Source: Limosilactobacillus reuteri (GTDB lineage Bacteria > Bacillota > Bacilli > Lactobacillales > Lactobacillaceae). Taken from it: a DNA stretch of 64,000 nt. Every line of letters starts with the position of its first letter. Within the stretch, counting starts at the first letter, position 1. A model generated the notes under the pieces. That model did not search any database. It saw only the letters and a program-made list of their open reading frames with translations, and was not told where the DNA came from. Of this stretch, positions 48,767-58,900 are shown in pieces. The stretch spans positions 1,612,001 through 1,676,000 of the forward strand of contig NZ_CP059275.1 of assembly GCF_013694365.1 (NCBI RefSeq). The letters are read 5' to 3'. Made by a program: the position numbers and the translations under genes.

Positions 48767-51094
48767 ATGATTGATGCAAAATTTAAGTGGGAACTTGCCG
48801 ATAATGCTTCCTCAGCAACTGTTGATAATCTTGAAAAAGAGTTAGGCATTTCTAGAATATTGGCAACCTTATTAGCTCAGCAAGGAATCGATTCAACCGA
48901 ACAAGCAAAAAAATTCTTTGAACCATCGATAGAAGAGATCCATGATCCAACCTTATTGCATGATATGGATAAAGCAGTTGAGCGAATTGAGCAGGCAGTT
49001 GAAAAGCAAGAACAAATTACTATTTATGGTGATTATGATGCCGATGGAATTACTAGCACATCCTTAATGTATGAAACGTTATTATCTATCGGTGCCAATG
49101 TTAATTATTATGTCCCAAATCGGTTTACAGATGGATATGGGCCTAACATGGACGCTTACCAACGCCTTATTGATAATGGTACCCAGCTTTTTATTACGGT
49201 GGATAATGGCGTTAGCGGAAAAAATGTTATCGATAAGGTAATAGCAGCAGGAGTAGATGTTGTAATTACTGACCACCATGAGTTGCCTGCTGACTTGCCT
49301 AATGCGGTTGCGATCGTTCACCCTCGTTATCCTGGTAGTAATTATCCTTTTCCTGATTTGTCAGGCGTTGGTGTTGCATTTAAGGTGGCTTGGGCTTTAA
49401 CTGGTGAGTTTCCTGTTGAAGAACTGGACTTAGTTGCAATTGGTGAAATAGCTGATGTAGTAAACGTTACGGACGAAAATCATGCGTTAATTTCCTGTGG
49501 CATTCAGCAATTACGACAGGGGATGCGTCCAGGATTAGCGGCTTTAATGAAATTAGCTGATATTAAAGCTAACAATCTAACTGATCAGGATATTGGATTT
49601 GGAATTGCACCACGGCTAAATGCGCTTGGCCGAATTGCTGATGCTAATGATGGAGTTAAATTACTGACGAGTTTAGATGAGAATGAATCACAAAAATTAG
49701 CTAAAGAGGTAGATCAGGCGAATAAAGAACGTCAGAACCTAGTTGCTGATATTATGAAAGAGGCAGAAAAACAAGCTAATAGTTCAGCTAACCAGCAGAA
49801 AAAGACCTTATTAATTGTTGGAAAAGGTTGGCATCAAGGCGTATTAGGAATTGTTGCCAGTCGGATTATGAATGAGACTGGAAAGCCAACAATTGTCGCA
49901 TCAACTGATCAAAATAATCCGACCTTAATAAAAGGATCTGGTAGAAGCGTTGACAGTTTTAACCTGTTCAATGCCTTGGAGGCTCATCGTGAACTATTTA
50001 CGACATTTGGCGGGCACCCTGCTGCTTGTGGTCTTTCTTTTGATTCGAAAAATATTGTACCTCTGCAAATAGCCTTGGAAGAAGAAGCAGTCAAACAAAA
50101 ATTTGATCCAACGGTAAAGCAACCTCTTCCAATCGCAATGAAACTTGTACCAGCTGATGTTACCCAACAGTTATATAACGATATTCAACGGGTTGCTCCA
50201 TTTGGTCCAGGAAATATGGAACCGGTTTTTGAATTAAATAACGTTAAAGTTGTCGATGTCAAAACAATGGGACAGGAACACCAGCATTTAAAATTTTCGA
50301 TTGTAAGTGATAAAAAAAATCTAACAGTCGTTGCTTTTGGTCAAGGAAATTTGGCAACACTATTATCCGCGCCAACCGGACAAATTAATTTAGCCGTTAA
50401 AGTTAGTCTTAATGAGTGGCGTGGTAAAAAAAGTGTCCAACTGATGTTAGAAGATCTCCAAATTAATGGAACGGTAATTATTGATGAACGAACGAATAAA
50501 CTAACTCCTCAGCTTTTTAGTTCTTCAGATTATTACATTGTAAGAGAGCCAAGATTGCGAGAAAATATTGCTCCCCATGTGGCTCCTGGCTATACTTTAT
50601 CGATCGAAGAAGCAATTAAGACTGATTTTTCTGGTCAACAAGTAACGCTGGTTGACTGCCCATCTAGTGAAGAAATGCTAAAACGGATTTTTGCAGAGGA
50701 TGAAGAAGAACCAGCAACTATTCGCTTATTACTGTATCAGCGAAAAAGTGCCTATTTAGCTGGACTGCCAACACGGAATGATTTTGCACAGCTTTATCGA
50801 TTTATTTATAAGCAAAAAGAATTAAAATGGCCCATGCAAGCTAAAGCAGTTAGCAATCATTTAAAGATTAATATGGATCGATTAAATCTAATGATTCAAG
50901 TGTTTTCTGAAGCAGGATTTGTTACAATAAAAGATGATGTGTTAAAGTTTAATGAGTCAACTAATAAGACTGATTTAACGCAAACTAAACGTTATCAAAA
51001 ACAATTAGCACAATATAAAGTTGAACAACAGTTGCTTTTTAATGATGCTGCAACGGTTGCTAACTGGTTATTGAAATATTTAAATTTAGAATAA
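48767..51094 (+). CDS. recJ: Single-stranded-DNA-specific exonuclease RecJ
   Basis: 775 residues. DHH-type motifs YGDYDADGITS near 86-96 and DHHE near 169, then DHHA1 (GGHPAACG), OB-fold and a Gram-positive C-terminal extension. Acts in recombination and mismatch repair. Next to apt as usual in lactobacilli. Confidence 0.97.
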   Translation: MIDAKFKWELADNASSATVDNLEKELGISRILATLLAQQGIDSTEQAKKFFEPSIEEIHDPTLLHDMDKAVERIEQAVEKQEQITIYGDYDADGITSTSLMYETLLSIGANVNYYVPNRFTDGYGPNMDAYQRLIDNGTQLFITVDNGVSGKNVIDKVIAAGVDVVITDHHELPADLPNAVAIVHPRYPGSNYPFPDLSGVGVAFKVAWALTGEFPVEELDLVAIGEIADVVNVTDENHALISCGIQQLRQGMRPGLAALMKLADIKANNLTDQDIGFGIAPRLNALGRIADANDGVKLLTSLDENESQKLAKEVDQANKERQNLVADIMKEAEKQANSSANQQKKTLLIVGKGWHQGVLGIVASRIMNETGKPTIVASTDQNNPTLIKGSGRSVDSFNLFNALEAHRELFTTFGGHPAACGLSFDSKNIVPLQIALEEEAVKQKFDPTVKQPLPIAMKLVPADVTQQLYNDIQRVAPFGPGNMEPVFELNNVKVVDVKTMGQEHQHLKFSIVSDKKNLTVVAFGQGNLATLLSAPTGQINLAVKVSLNEWRGKKSVQLMLEDLQINGTVIIDERTNKLTPQLFSSSDYYIVREPRLRENIAPHVAPGYTLSIEEAIKTDFSGQQVTLVDCPSSEEMLKRIFAEDEEEPATIRLLLYQRKSAYLAGLPTRNDFAQLYRFIYKQKELKWPMQAKAVSNHLKINMDRLNLMIQVFSEAGFVTIKDDVLKFNESTNKTDLTQTKRYQKQLAQYKVEQQLLFNDAATVANWLLKYLNLE

Positions 51095-51613
51095 ATGGCT
51101 TTAGACCTTTATAAATACGTAGCTAGTGTTCCTGATTATCCAGAAAAGGGTATTATCTTTCGAGATATTTTGCCATTAATGGCTGATGGGGCTGCCTTTA
51201 AGCAAGCTACTGACGAATTAGTTGATTATGCTAAGGATAAAAAGGTAGATATGGTAGTAGGACCAGAAGCGCGAGGTTTTATTGTTGGGTGTCCTATTGC
51301 TCGCGAACTGGGTGTTGGATTTGCTCCAGCACGTAAAAAGGGTAAGTTGCCAAGAAAAGCAATTAGTGCATCTTATGACTTAGAATACGGAACAGCTACC
51401 TTGCAAATGGAAGCCGATGCAATTAAACCGGGACAACGGGTTCTTGTTGTGGATGATCTCTTAGCTACAGGTGGAACAATCTCTGCAACAATTGATATGG
51501 TTGAACAAATGGGTGGTATTGTTGTTGGCTGTGCATTCTTAATCGAATTAAAAGATCTTCATGGTCGCGATAAGCTTAAAGATTACGATATGAAGGCATT
51601 AATGGAATTTTAA
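51095..51613 (+). CDS. apt: Adenine phosphoribosyltransferase
   Basis: 172 residues. PRPP-binding loop [13 protein letters not shown] near 117-129. Salvages adenine to AMP. Normal length and position after recJ. Confidence 0.98.
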   Translation: MALDLYKYVASVPDYPEKGIIFRDILPLMADGAAFKQATDELVDYAKDKKVDMVVGPEARGFIVGCPIARELGVGFAPARKKGKLPRKAISASYDLEYGTATLQMEADAIKPGQRVLVVDDLLATGGTISATIDMVEQMGGIVVGCAFLIELKDLHGRDKLKDYDMKALMEF

Positions 51614-52228
51614 ATGATTTTCTTAGTAATAATGGGAGCCTTATTTTTGATTTTGGGTGGTTTTTATCTTGCTAATTCATGGCAACAGTATCGCGAATGG
51701 AAAAGCGGGACAATTATTGTAGTATTGAGTATTATCGCAATTGTTTATGGTGTGATTAATTTACCTTATTTTCATCATAATAATTCTGCTAGCTCAAGCC
51801 AAAGTACTTCATCTTCACAAGTGGCGCGGTCCAGTAGTTTTTCATCATTTTCAAATGGATTAGCGATTGGCAATTCAAGTGCAAATGAAGCGCAACAAGA
51901 AAGTAAGACAATGGCTGTTTTGCGTCAAATGCAAAAGGGTTATTCAAAATTAGGTTCAGTTGATTATAACGAAGATAGTAAGACATTCCAGATCACGCCA
52001 ACTGATGATAATACGGTTGAAGCATTGAAAGCTTTAGCGCAAGATCCAAGTCAGGCTGAACAAATGGGCTGGCCTAACTTAACTAAGTCGATTAAAAGCA
52101 ATTCAGGGCAAGTAGAAAAAGCATTAGGTGAAGGATATTCAATTAGTATTATGAATCCAAGTGATTCTAGTCAGGCGTTGTATACGGCCAAAGATGGCAA
52201 AACTACATACGATATTGCTAATCAATAA
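51614..52228 (+). CDS. Two-helix membrane protein with Ser-rich linker (204 aa)
   Basis: Two hydrophobic helices (about 2-20 and 33-52), then a Ser-rich linker (ASSSQSTSSSQVARSSSFSS near 58-77) and a small C-terminal domain with KTFQITPTDDNTVEALKAL. I do not recognise the family with certainty. It may be a membrane-bound stress or envelope protein. Confidence 0.7.
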   Translation: MIFLVIMGALFLILGGFYLANSWQQYREWKSGTIIVVLSIIAIVYGVINLPYFHHNNSASSSQSTSSSQVARSSSFSSFSNGLAIGNSSANEAQQESKTMAVLRQMQKGYSKLGSVDYNEDSKTFQITPTDDNTVEALKALAQDPSQAEQMGWPNLTKSIKSNSGQVEKALGEGYSISIMNPSDSSQALYTAKDGKTTYDIANQ

Positions 52229-52316
52229 GGAGACATACTCAAGTGGCTGAAGAGGACGGTTTCGAAAACCGTTAGGCGTGTAAAAGCGTGCAGGGGTTCA
52301 AATCCCCTTGTCTCCT
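52229..52316 (+). tRNA. tRNA-Ser (anticodon CGA)
   Basis: Acceptor GGAGACA pairs with TGTCTCC, anticodon stem ACGGT/ACCGT with loop TTCGAAA (CGA), a long variable arm GCGTG..CGTGC, and T stem AGGGG/CCCCT. It follows the stop of the preceding gene directly. The base at the discriminator position (52316) is T, whereas bacterial tRNA-Ser normally has G. Confidence 0.93.
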
Positions 52317-52361
52317 AAGGTATCTGTCAAGTTTTCATAGGTAGCCTTTAAATATACAGTT
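52317..52361. other. Short stretch between tRNA-Ser and the ISLre2 palindrome, probable IS end
   Basis: 45 non-coding bases including GGTATCTGTCAAGTTTTC. It is followed by the reverse-strand stop of an ISLre2-type transposase fragment, so it probably holds the end of that element. The matching right-hand copy has no such sequence and joins 23S rRNA instead. Confidence 0.5.
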
Positions 52362-52755
52362 TTAGTGGGTTAGTGCCTTAAAAAGTTGTCCCATTGGTCT
52401 ACTTGTGGCTGTGTTAATCGGAATTATTCCTTGTACTGCTCCAATTGACGGCTTTGTCGGTGCCTTTCTTAGAAACTCTCCAGTTCGAATATGCATTTCC
52501 TGTAATAGGCTGGTTTGAGCCACTCGAGGATGAACTGTTAATTGTTCTAGGATTGTATTTAAACTAGCTTGCAGTTCACCATTCATTCGGGCTTCAATTA
52601 AACCAATCATGGCTTTAGCCCCCTGCTCAGTCCATGACTTGCCCTGTTTCTTCATCCGGTAAGTAAAAGCCCGGTGAGAACTTTCGACTGAACCAATTAA
52701 ATGAATATCCTTAAATCCACGCATTTGTGGTGAGAGGATATACCGCCAATTTCGC
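52362..52755 (-). pseudogene. ISLre2-family transposase (UPF0236) C-terminal fragment, reverse copy
   Basis: Reads on the minus strand as a 120-residue C-terminal piece: MRGFKDIHLIGSVESSHRAF, then TYRMKKQGKSWTEQGAKAMI. The block SVESSHRAFTYRMK...GKSW..QGA.AMI is typical of ISLre2-type transposases. The frame also remains open upstream toward the palindrome centre. Its exact mirror image follows. Confidence 0.82.
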
Positions 52756-53148
52756 CGAAATTGGCGGTATATCCTCTCACCACAAATGCGTGGATTTAAG
52801 GATATTCATTTAATTGGTTCAGTCGAAAGTTCTCACCGGGCTTTTACTTACCGGATGAAGAAACAGGGCAAGTCATGGACTGAGCAGGGGGCTAAAGCCA
52901 TGATTGGTTTAATTGAAGCCCGAATGAATGGTGAACTGCAAGCTAGTTTAAATACAATCCTAGAACAATTAACAGTTCATCCTCGAGTGGCTCAAACCAG
53001 CCTATTACAGGAAATGCATATTCGAACTGGAGAGTTTCTAAGAAAGGCACCGACAAAGCCGTCAATTGGAGCAGTACAAGGAATAATTCCGATTAACACA
53101 GCCACAAGTAGACCAATGGGACAACTTTTTAAGGCACTAACCCACTAA
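52755..53148 (+). pseudogene. ISLre2-family transposase C-terminal fragment, forward copy
   Basis: Exact reverse complement of 52362-52755, coding the same 120 residues on the + strand, ending at a TAA (53146-53148). It joins a 23S rRNA end directly after the stop codon, with no IS end sequence, which is not a natural junction. Confidence 0.82.
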
Positions 53149-53198
53149 TGCCGTGAGGCATGGAGCGGACCATTACTAATCGGTCGAGGACTTAACCA
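53149..53198 (+). rRNA. 3' end of a 23S rRNA (about 50 bases only)
   Basis: GCCGTGAGGCATGGAGCGG and then ACTAATCGGTCGAGGACTTAA is the conserved 3' terminus of Firmicute 23S rRNA. The other 2.8 kb are absent. The fragment starts right after the transposase stop, so this marks a contig edge or splice point. Confidence 0.85.
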
Positions 53199-53278
53199 AG
53201 GAGCGGTAAGGTTTATTGGAAGAGAATAGATAGGATTTAGTTTTGAGAGCACAAGCTCTCGTCCGAAGGGACAAAAAG
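53199..53278. other. 23S-5S rRNA spacer
   Basis: 80 bases between 23S and 5S, including the small inverted repeat GAGAGC/GCTCTC (about 53245-53260), a plausible processing stem. It is one of the few natural-looking junctions in the region. Confidence 0.6.
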
Positions 53279-53395
53279 TGTGGTGATGATGGCTTGAAGG
53301 ATACACCTGTTCCCATGCCGAACACAGAAGTTAAGCTTCAACACGCCGAAAGTAGTTGGGGGATCGCTCCCTGCGAGGATAGGACGTTGCCATGC
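53279..53395 (+). rRNA. rrf: 5S rRNA, copy 1
   Basis: 117 bases from TGTGGTGATGATGGCTTG to GACGTTGCCATGC. The internal CACCTGTTCCCATGCCGAAC and GAAGTTAAGC boxes are diagnostic for 5S rRNA. Identical to copy 2 as far as I can read. Confidence 0.95.
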
Positions 53396-53400
53396 GAAAG

Positions 53401-53517
53401 TGTGGTGATGATGGCTTGAAGGATACACCTGTTCCCATGCCGAACACAGAAGTTAAGCTTCAACACGCCGAAAGTAGTTGGGGGATCGCTCCCTGCGAGG
53501 ATAGGACGTTGCCATGC
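53401..53517 (+). rRNA. rrf: 5S rRNA, copy 2 (tandem, 5-base gap)
   Basis: Exact repeat of copy 1, separated by only GAAAG. Natural duplicated 5S genes would normally carry a transcribed spacer. The 122-base period and the missing spacer to the next tRNA (three bases) suggest duplication by assembly or processing. Confidence 0.9.
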
Positions 53518-53520
53518 GAT

Positions 53521-53593
53521 GCTGACTTAGCTCAGTTGGCAGAGCACGTCACTAGTAATGATGAGGTCGGAGGTTCGAATCCTCTAGTCAGCA
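53521..53593 (+). tRNA. tRNA-Thr (anticodon AGT)
   Basis: Cloverleaf: acceptor GCTGACT/AGTCAGC, D arm GCTC..GAGC, anticodon stem CGTCA/TGATG with loop CTAGTAA (anticodon AGT), T arm GGAGG/CCTCT with TTCGAAT, discriminator A. A34 would need deamination to inosine by TadA. Such A34 tRNAs besides tRNA-Arg are found in some Firmicutes. Confidence 0.92.
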
Positions 53594-53596
53594 CTA

Positions 53597-54439
53597 ATGA
53601 CCTACAAACATCTTACCACACGTGAATTAACTCTCATAGCTGAATTTTATCGTCAAGACACTCGAGCTTATCAAGTTGCTAAATCACTAAAGCGTAGTGC
53701 TGAAACAATTTATCGAGTTTATCGTTATTTAGATACGGGTAAGACAATTGCGCAGTATTTAAAGCAGTACCAACGGAATAAGCGCCGTTGTGGTCGTAAA
53801 CCAATGACATTACCTGATGATGAAGTAAGTTACATTACCAAGCAAGTTAGTCAAGGTTGGACACCAGATACCATTATTGGTCGGTCAGAGAAGAAAATCA
53901 GTTGTAGTATGCGGACACTTTATCGCATGTTTGCCCGTGGTCAATATGACTTTGATGTTAAGCAGTTACCAATGAAAGGTAACCGTCATTCAAATGGCTA
54001 CGTTGAACGACGTGGGAAAGCTGGCCATCTTGGTCGCAGTATTTACCAACGTTACCGCGATTTTCCGTATTACCAACATGAATTTGGTCATTTAGAAGCT
54101 GATACAGTTCAAGGGAAAGCTCACCATGGCGCTGTGATGACCCTAGTAGAACGAATCTCAAAAGTTGAGATTGTCTTGAATGTCCATCACAAAACGGTCG
54201 AAAGTGTAAACTATTATTTGGATCAGTGGCTATCAAAACAGCCTCGTCATCTTTTTAAGTCCATCACCTTTGACAACGGTAAGGAATTTGCGGGCTGGCG
54301 TGAGATTGCCAATAAGCATGATATCCATACATACTTTGCGGAAGTCGGTGCGCCTAATCAGCGAGGGTTAAACGAAAACACCAACGGTATTCTTCGTCGT
54401 GATGGTCTGAGTAAAAAGAAAGACTTCCGTAATTGCTAG
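53597..54439 (+). pseudogene. IS30-family transposase, C-terminally truncated
   Basis: 280 residues: N-terminal helix-turn-helix (LTTRELTLIAEFYRQ) and DDE core with Asp in EADTVQG, Asp in FDNGKEF and Glu in NENTNG. IS30 proteins of lactobacilli are usually about 310-350 residues; here the frame ends at KKKDFRNC, losing the last 30-60 residues. Starts three bases after tRNA-Thr. No terminal inverted repeats are seen. Confidence 0.88.
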
Positions 54440-55978
54440 ATGAGTAAAGACGAAGTAATCGATCACTATTTTTATGATGAGGCAGCTTATGATTATCATG
54501 ATGGTGGTTATGTGCCATTGGAAGAACCACAGGTACCGCAACAGCCATTAAACATTCCTAAAATATTGCAGCCGGATAAGGAAACGGCAACGGACATGTA
54601 TTACACAATTGTTGCTCAAACAGGCGCGGTCCAGTTGATGCCCGGTGAAAAAACGAAGACCTGGGGATACAATGCGCCGCTGTTAGGTAAGACAGTAGTG
54701 TTTAAAAATGGGAAGACCATTCATTTGCACCTGGTTAACCATCTACCTGAATTAACGACTTTTCACTGGCATGGGTTAGCGATTCCCGGTCCGATTGAGG
54801 ATGGTGGTTGTCATGCCCCTGTCTATCCAGGTGGCAGTCGTGACGTTACCTTTAAGATCAATCAACCAGCCGCTTTTGTTTGGTTACATGCCCACCCGTG
54901 TCCAGCAACCGCCGAGCAGGTATGGCAGGGCTTAGCTGCTGGGGCAATTGTCCAAGATGAACATGAGCAGAGCCTTCCGTTACCACGAACTTACGGGGTT
55001 GACGATATTCCAGTTATTTTACAAGACCGTCGTTTTCATGAAAATAACCAGTGGAACTACCGGAAGGACTATGATCCCGATGGTGTCGCCGGACCAACAC
55101 CGATGATTAACGGTACGATTAATCCGTACTTTGATGTTACGACCCAGAAAGTTCGTTTGCGGTTCTTGGATGGTGCTGACCGCCGCGAATTCCGGTTACA
55201 CTTTAGTGATGATCTTGAATTTACTCAGATTGCTGGTGACCTAAGCCTGTTACCACATCCGGTTAGAATGACGAAGCTCTTGATTACCTGTGCAGAGCGG
55301 CAAGAAATTATTGTCGACTTTGGCAAGTACAAGCCGGGGGATGTTGTGACGCTTTACTCTGATGATGTTCCTCTTCTCCGGTTCCGAATTCATGAATTTA
55401 AGCCTGATAATACCACGATTCCAGCCACCCTATTTGAAGTGCCAGATCTAGCTGTTGATCCAGACCTTCCAGTTCACCATGTTACCCTTGACGGAATGGA
55501 TGAAGCGGTTGCGATGAACGGTAAGAAATTCCAGATGGATCGGATTGACTATCAGATGCCGATGGGGAAGGTTCAACTGTGGGATATCTGTAATACAAAC
55601 CCGGCTCCCGGAATGATTCACCCATACCATATGCATGGAACCGCATTTAAAGTTGTTTCGCGGAATGGCCATGCACCATACCCTAATGAACTAGGGCTGA
55701 AGGATACGGTTGCAGTTAATCCTGGTGCACATGTTGTGATTAAGGTGTGGTTCCATGTTTCGGGCGTCTTTATGTATCATTGTCATATCCTTGAGCATGA
55801 GGATGGCGGCATGATGGCCCAACTTCAAGTGATCGATCCAGCAAATCCCAACAAGAAGTATCATTTAATGAATCACATGACGATCATGAAGGCTTTTGCT
55901 GAAGAACGTCATGTGCCGATGGATCAACTGTGGCTTGGCGGAATGGAATCCTACAAGAAAATGGGAATGGAAATGTAG
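54440..55978 (+). CDS. Multicopper oxidase
   Basis: 512 residues, laccase/CotA/SufI-like, three cupredoxin domains. Copper ligands: FHWHGLAIPG (near 111), WLHAHP (near 150), HPYHMHGTAF (near 393) and MYHCHILEHEDGGMM near 445. I see no signal peptide, so it appears cytosolic, like some lactobacillus enzymes that act on phenols or biogenic amines. It lies in front of pycA; function in the cell unclear. Confidence 0.92.
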   Translation: MSKDEVIDHYFYDEAAYDYHDGGYVPLEEPQVPQQPLNIPKILQPDKETATDMYYTIVAQTGAVQLMPGEKTKTWGYNAPLLGKTVVFKNGKTIHLHLVNHLPELTTFHWHGLAIPGPIEDGGCHAPVYPGGSRDVTFKINQPAAFVWLHAHPCPATAEQVWQGLAAGAIVQDEHEQSLPLPRTYGVDDIPVILQDRRFHENNQWNYRKDYDPDGVAGPTPMINGTINPYFDVTTQKVRLRFLDGADRREFRLHFSDDLEFTQIAGDLSLLPHPVRMTKLLITCAERQEIIVDFGKYKPGDVVTLYSDDVPLLRFRIHEFKPDNTTIPATLFEVPDLAVDPDLPVHHVTLDGMDEAVAMNGKKFQMDRIDYQMPMGKVQLWDICNTNPAPGMIHPYHMHGTAFKVVSRNGHAPYPNELGLKDTVAVNPGAHVVIKVWFHVSGVFMYHCHILEHEDGGMMAQLQVIDPANPNKKYHLMNHMTIMKAFAEERHVPMDQLWLGGMESYKKMGMEM

Positions 55979-58900
55979 TTGTTTAAGAAGATTTTAATTG
56001 CTAACCGTGGTGAAATTGCCACCAGGATTACCCGCGCTTGTCATGAACTGGGAATCAAAGCGGTAGCAGTTTATGCTAAAGAAGATGAGTATAGTGCTCA
56101 TCGTTTTGCTGCTGATGAAGCTTATCTGATTGGGAAAAATGAACAACCTATCGACGCCTACCTTGATATTGATGAAATTATTCGAGTAGCAAAGGCTGCT
56201 GGTGCTGAAGCCGTTCATCCCGGATATGGTTTCTTAGCTGAAAATGCTGATTTGGCTCAGGCGTGCGTTGATAATGGCCTTAAATTTATTGGTCCTAAGC
56301 CAGAGCATCTCCGTATGTTTGGTGATAAGCTCGTTGCTAGGCAGGTAGCGATGAAGGCGGGTTTACAGCCGATTCCTGGTTTGACGGGTAATGTCACTAG
56401 TCTTGCACAAGTTAAAACCTTTGCTCATCAGTACGGTTATCCAATTATGATTAAAGCTGCTAACGGTGGTGGTGGCCGGGGCATGCGGATTGTTGAAAAC
56501 TACCAACAGCTAGCTGCCGAATTTGACCAAGCAAAAGACGAGGCTTTAAAGTCATTTGGGTCGGATGAAATGTATGTTGAAAAAGATATTCAACACCCCA
56601 AGCATATTGAAGTGCAGGTTTTGGCAGATGAACATGGTAACGTGATGCACTTATTTGAACGGGACTGTTCCGTTCAGCGTCGTCACCAAAAGGTTGTTGA
56701 ATTTGCGCCTAGTGTAGTGTTAACACCAGAACGACGGACAGAGGTTTGTAATTTAGCCCTTAAATTAATGAAGAGCGTCCACTACCAAAACGCTGCGACA
56801 ATTGAATTTTTAGCGACGCCTGAGCAGTTTTACTTTATTGAAGTTAATCCACGGGTTCAGGTTGAACATACGGTAACTGAATTAATTACTGGGGTTGACA
56901 TTGTTAAAGCCCAGATTCGGATTGCTGCAGGGGAGGATCTTCATCAAGATATTGGATTGCCTCACCAAGCAGACTTGCATTTTCATGGTGCAGCTATTCA
57001 GTGTCGAGTAACGACCGAAGATCCTGAAAATAATTTTATGCCAGATACTGGTCGGGTATTGACCTACCATGCTCCCGGTGGTACTGGAGTGCGGCTTGAT
57101 GGCAATGTTTACTCCGGGTATGTTGTAACTCCATACTTCGATTCCCTATTAGTTAAATGTTGTACTAAGGGGGACGACTTTGCAGAAGCACGGGTTAAGA
57201 TGCTTCGAGCTCTACATGAGTTTCGGCTACGTGGTGTCAAAACGAATATTCCCTTTATGGTTAACGTGTTACGTCACCCCACTTTTGTTGCCGGAAATTG
57301 TTCAACAACCTTTATCGATGAACATCCGGAATTATTCCGCTTTGATCATCAACCAGATACGCCAATACAATTATTAAGGTATATTAGCAATGTCACCGTG
57401 AATGGCTTTGCTGGGGTAACTAAGCAGAAGCACTTAAACTCGGCAGAATTGCCGCAGCCACGATACAGCCAATTACAACCCACTTCGGCGACGGCTGGCA
57501 AGACGGTTAAGGATATCTTAGATGAGCAGGGAGCCACGGCCGCAATGGACTACGTAAAAAAGCAGTCCCAGGTATTATTAACTGATACTACAATGCGGGA
57601 TGCCCACCAAAGTTTGTTTGCTACTCGAATGCGAACACACGATATGCTGCCAGCAATGAAGATTTATGATCAGGCAATGCCAAACCTCTTTTCAGTGGAG
57701 AGTTGGGGTGGGGCCACTTTTGATGTTTGTTATCGATTCCTAGGCGAAGATCCTTGGGTCCGGCTACGGTTACTTAAAAAGTATATGCCACATACTCTCC
57801 AACAGATGTTGCTGCGAGCATCTAATGCAGTGGGTTACCAGAATTATCCTGATAATGTTTTGAAACGTTTTATTGACCATAGTGCTAAGGTGGGAGTCGA
57901 TGTTTTCCGAATTTTTGATTCCCTCAATTGGATTGAACAGATGCAGCGAAGTATTGAATATGTACGAGAAACTGGGAAAATTGCTGAAGGAACAATGTGT
58001 TTTACCGGCGATTTTCTGAGCTCTACCGAGCATAAGTATACGTTGGATTACTATATGCAATTGGCCCAATCGTTAATTGATGCTGGTGCACAAATGATTG
58101 GCATCAAAGATATGGCAGGGTTGTTAAAACCGCAGGCAGCCTACGAATTGGTTGGTCATTTAAAAGCTAAGTTTGATGTGCCTATTCACCTTCACACTCA
58201 TGACACGACCGGAAATGGGGTAGCAACTTACGTGGCAGCAACCAAGGCTGGCGTGGACGTGGTAGATGTTGCAATGGCGGCGATGGCTGGGACAACTAGT
58301 CAACCTAGTATGGGAACCTTTTACTATGCGCTCGAAGGTGACCAGCGACAGCCCGTTTTGAATATGCATAATGTCGAAGTGCTGAACCAATACTGGGCAG
58401 GTGTTCGTCCGCTTTACCATGACTTTAGCAACGGGATTAATGCTCCACAGCCAGACCTGTACCGCACTGAAATGCCTGGTGGGCAGTACTCTAATTTAAA
58501 ACAGCAAGCCCAATCGTTAGGAATTAAAGATTTTGGTCAGGTTAAGGCGAAGTACCGGGAAGTTAATCAACTCCTTGGTGACATTATTAAGGTAACTCCA
58601 AGTTCGAAAGTTGTCGGTGATCTGGCAATCTTTATGATCCAAAATCATCTGGATAAGAAAAATATTTTTACTAAGGGTCGACACATTGACTTTCCTGAAT
58701 CAGTGGTTAACTTCTTTGCGGGGGATCTCGGGCAGCCTTATGGTGGCTTCCCTAAGAAATTACAGCAGGTCGTCTTAAAAGATCACCCAGCGATTACGGT
58801 TCGGCCAGGGAGTTTAGCTAAGCCAGCTGATTTTAAAGCAATTAAGCAGGAACTGACTAACAAGATTAAACACACCCCCAGTGAAGATGATTTACAAGGA

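Larger units (their letters stand above)
52362..53148. repeat. Perfect 787-base palindrome with a single-base centre
   Basis: Arms 52362-52754 and 52756-53148, centre base 52755. The two arms encode identical proteins, and I see no mismatch. Palindromes of this size without a spacer are not stable in bacteria with SbcCD, which this genome encodes, so this is more likely an assembly or processing artefact. Confidence 0.92.

Noticed and set aside
53237-53428. Minus-strand frame in the 5S region
   Set aside because: Antisense reading of rRNA; no support.
53392-53625. 77-residue frame across 5S rRNA and tRNA-Thr
   Set aside because: It lies fully in structural RNA genes.
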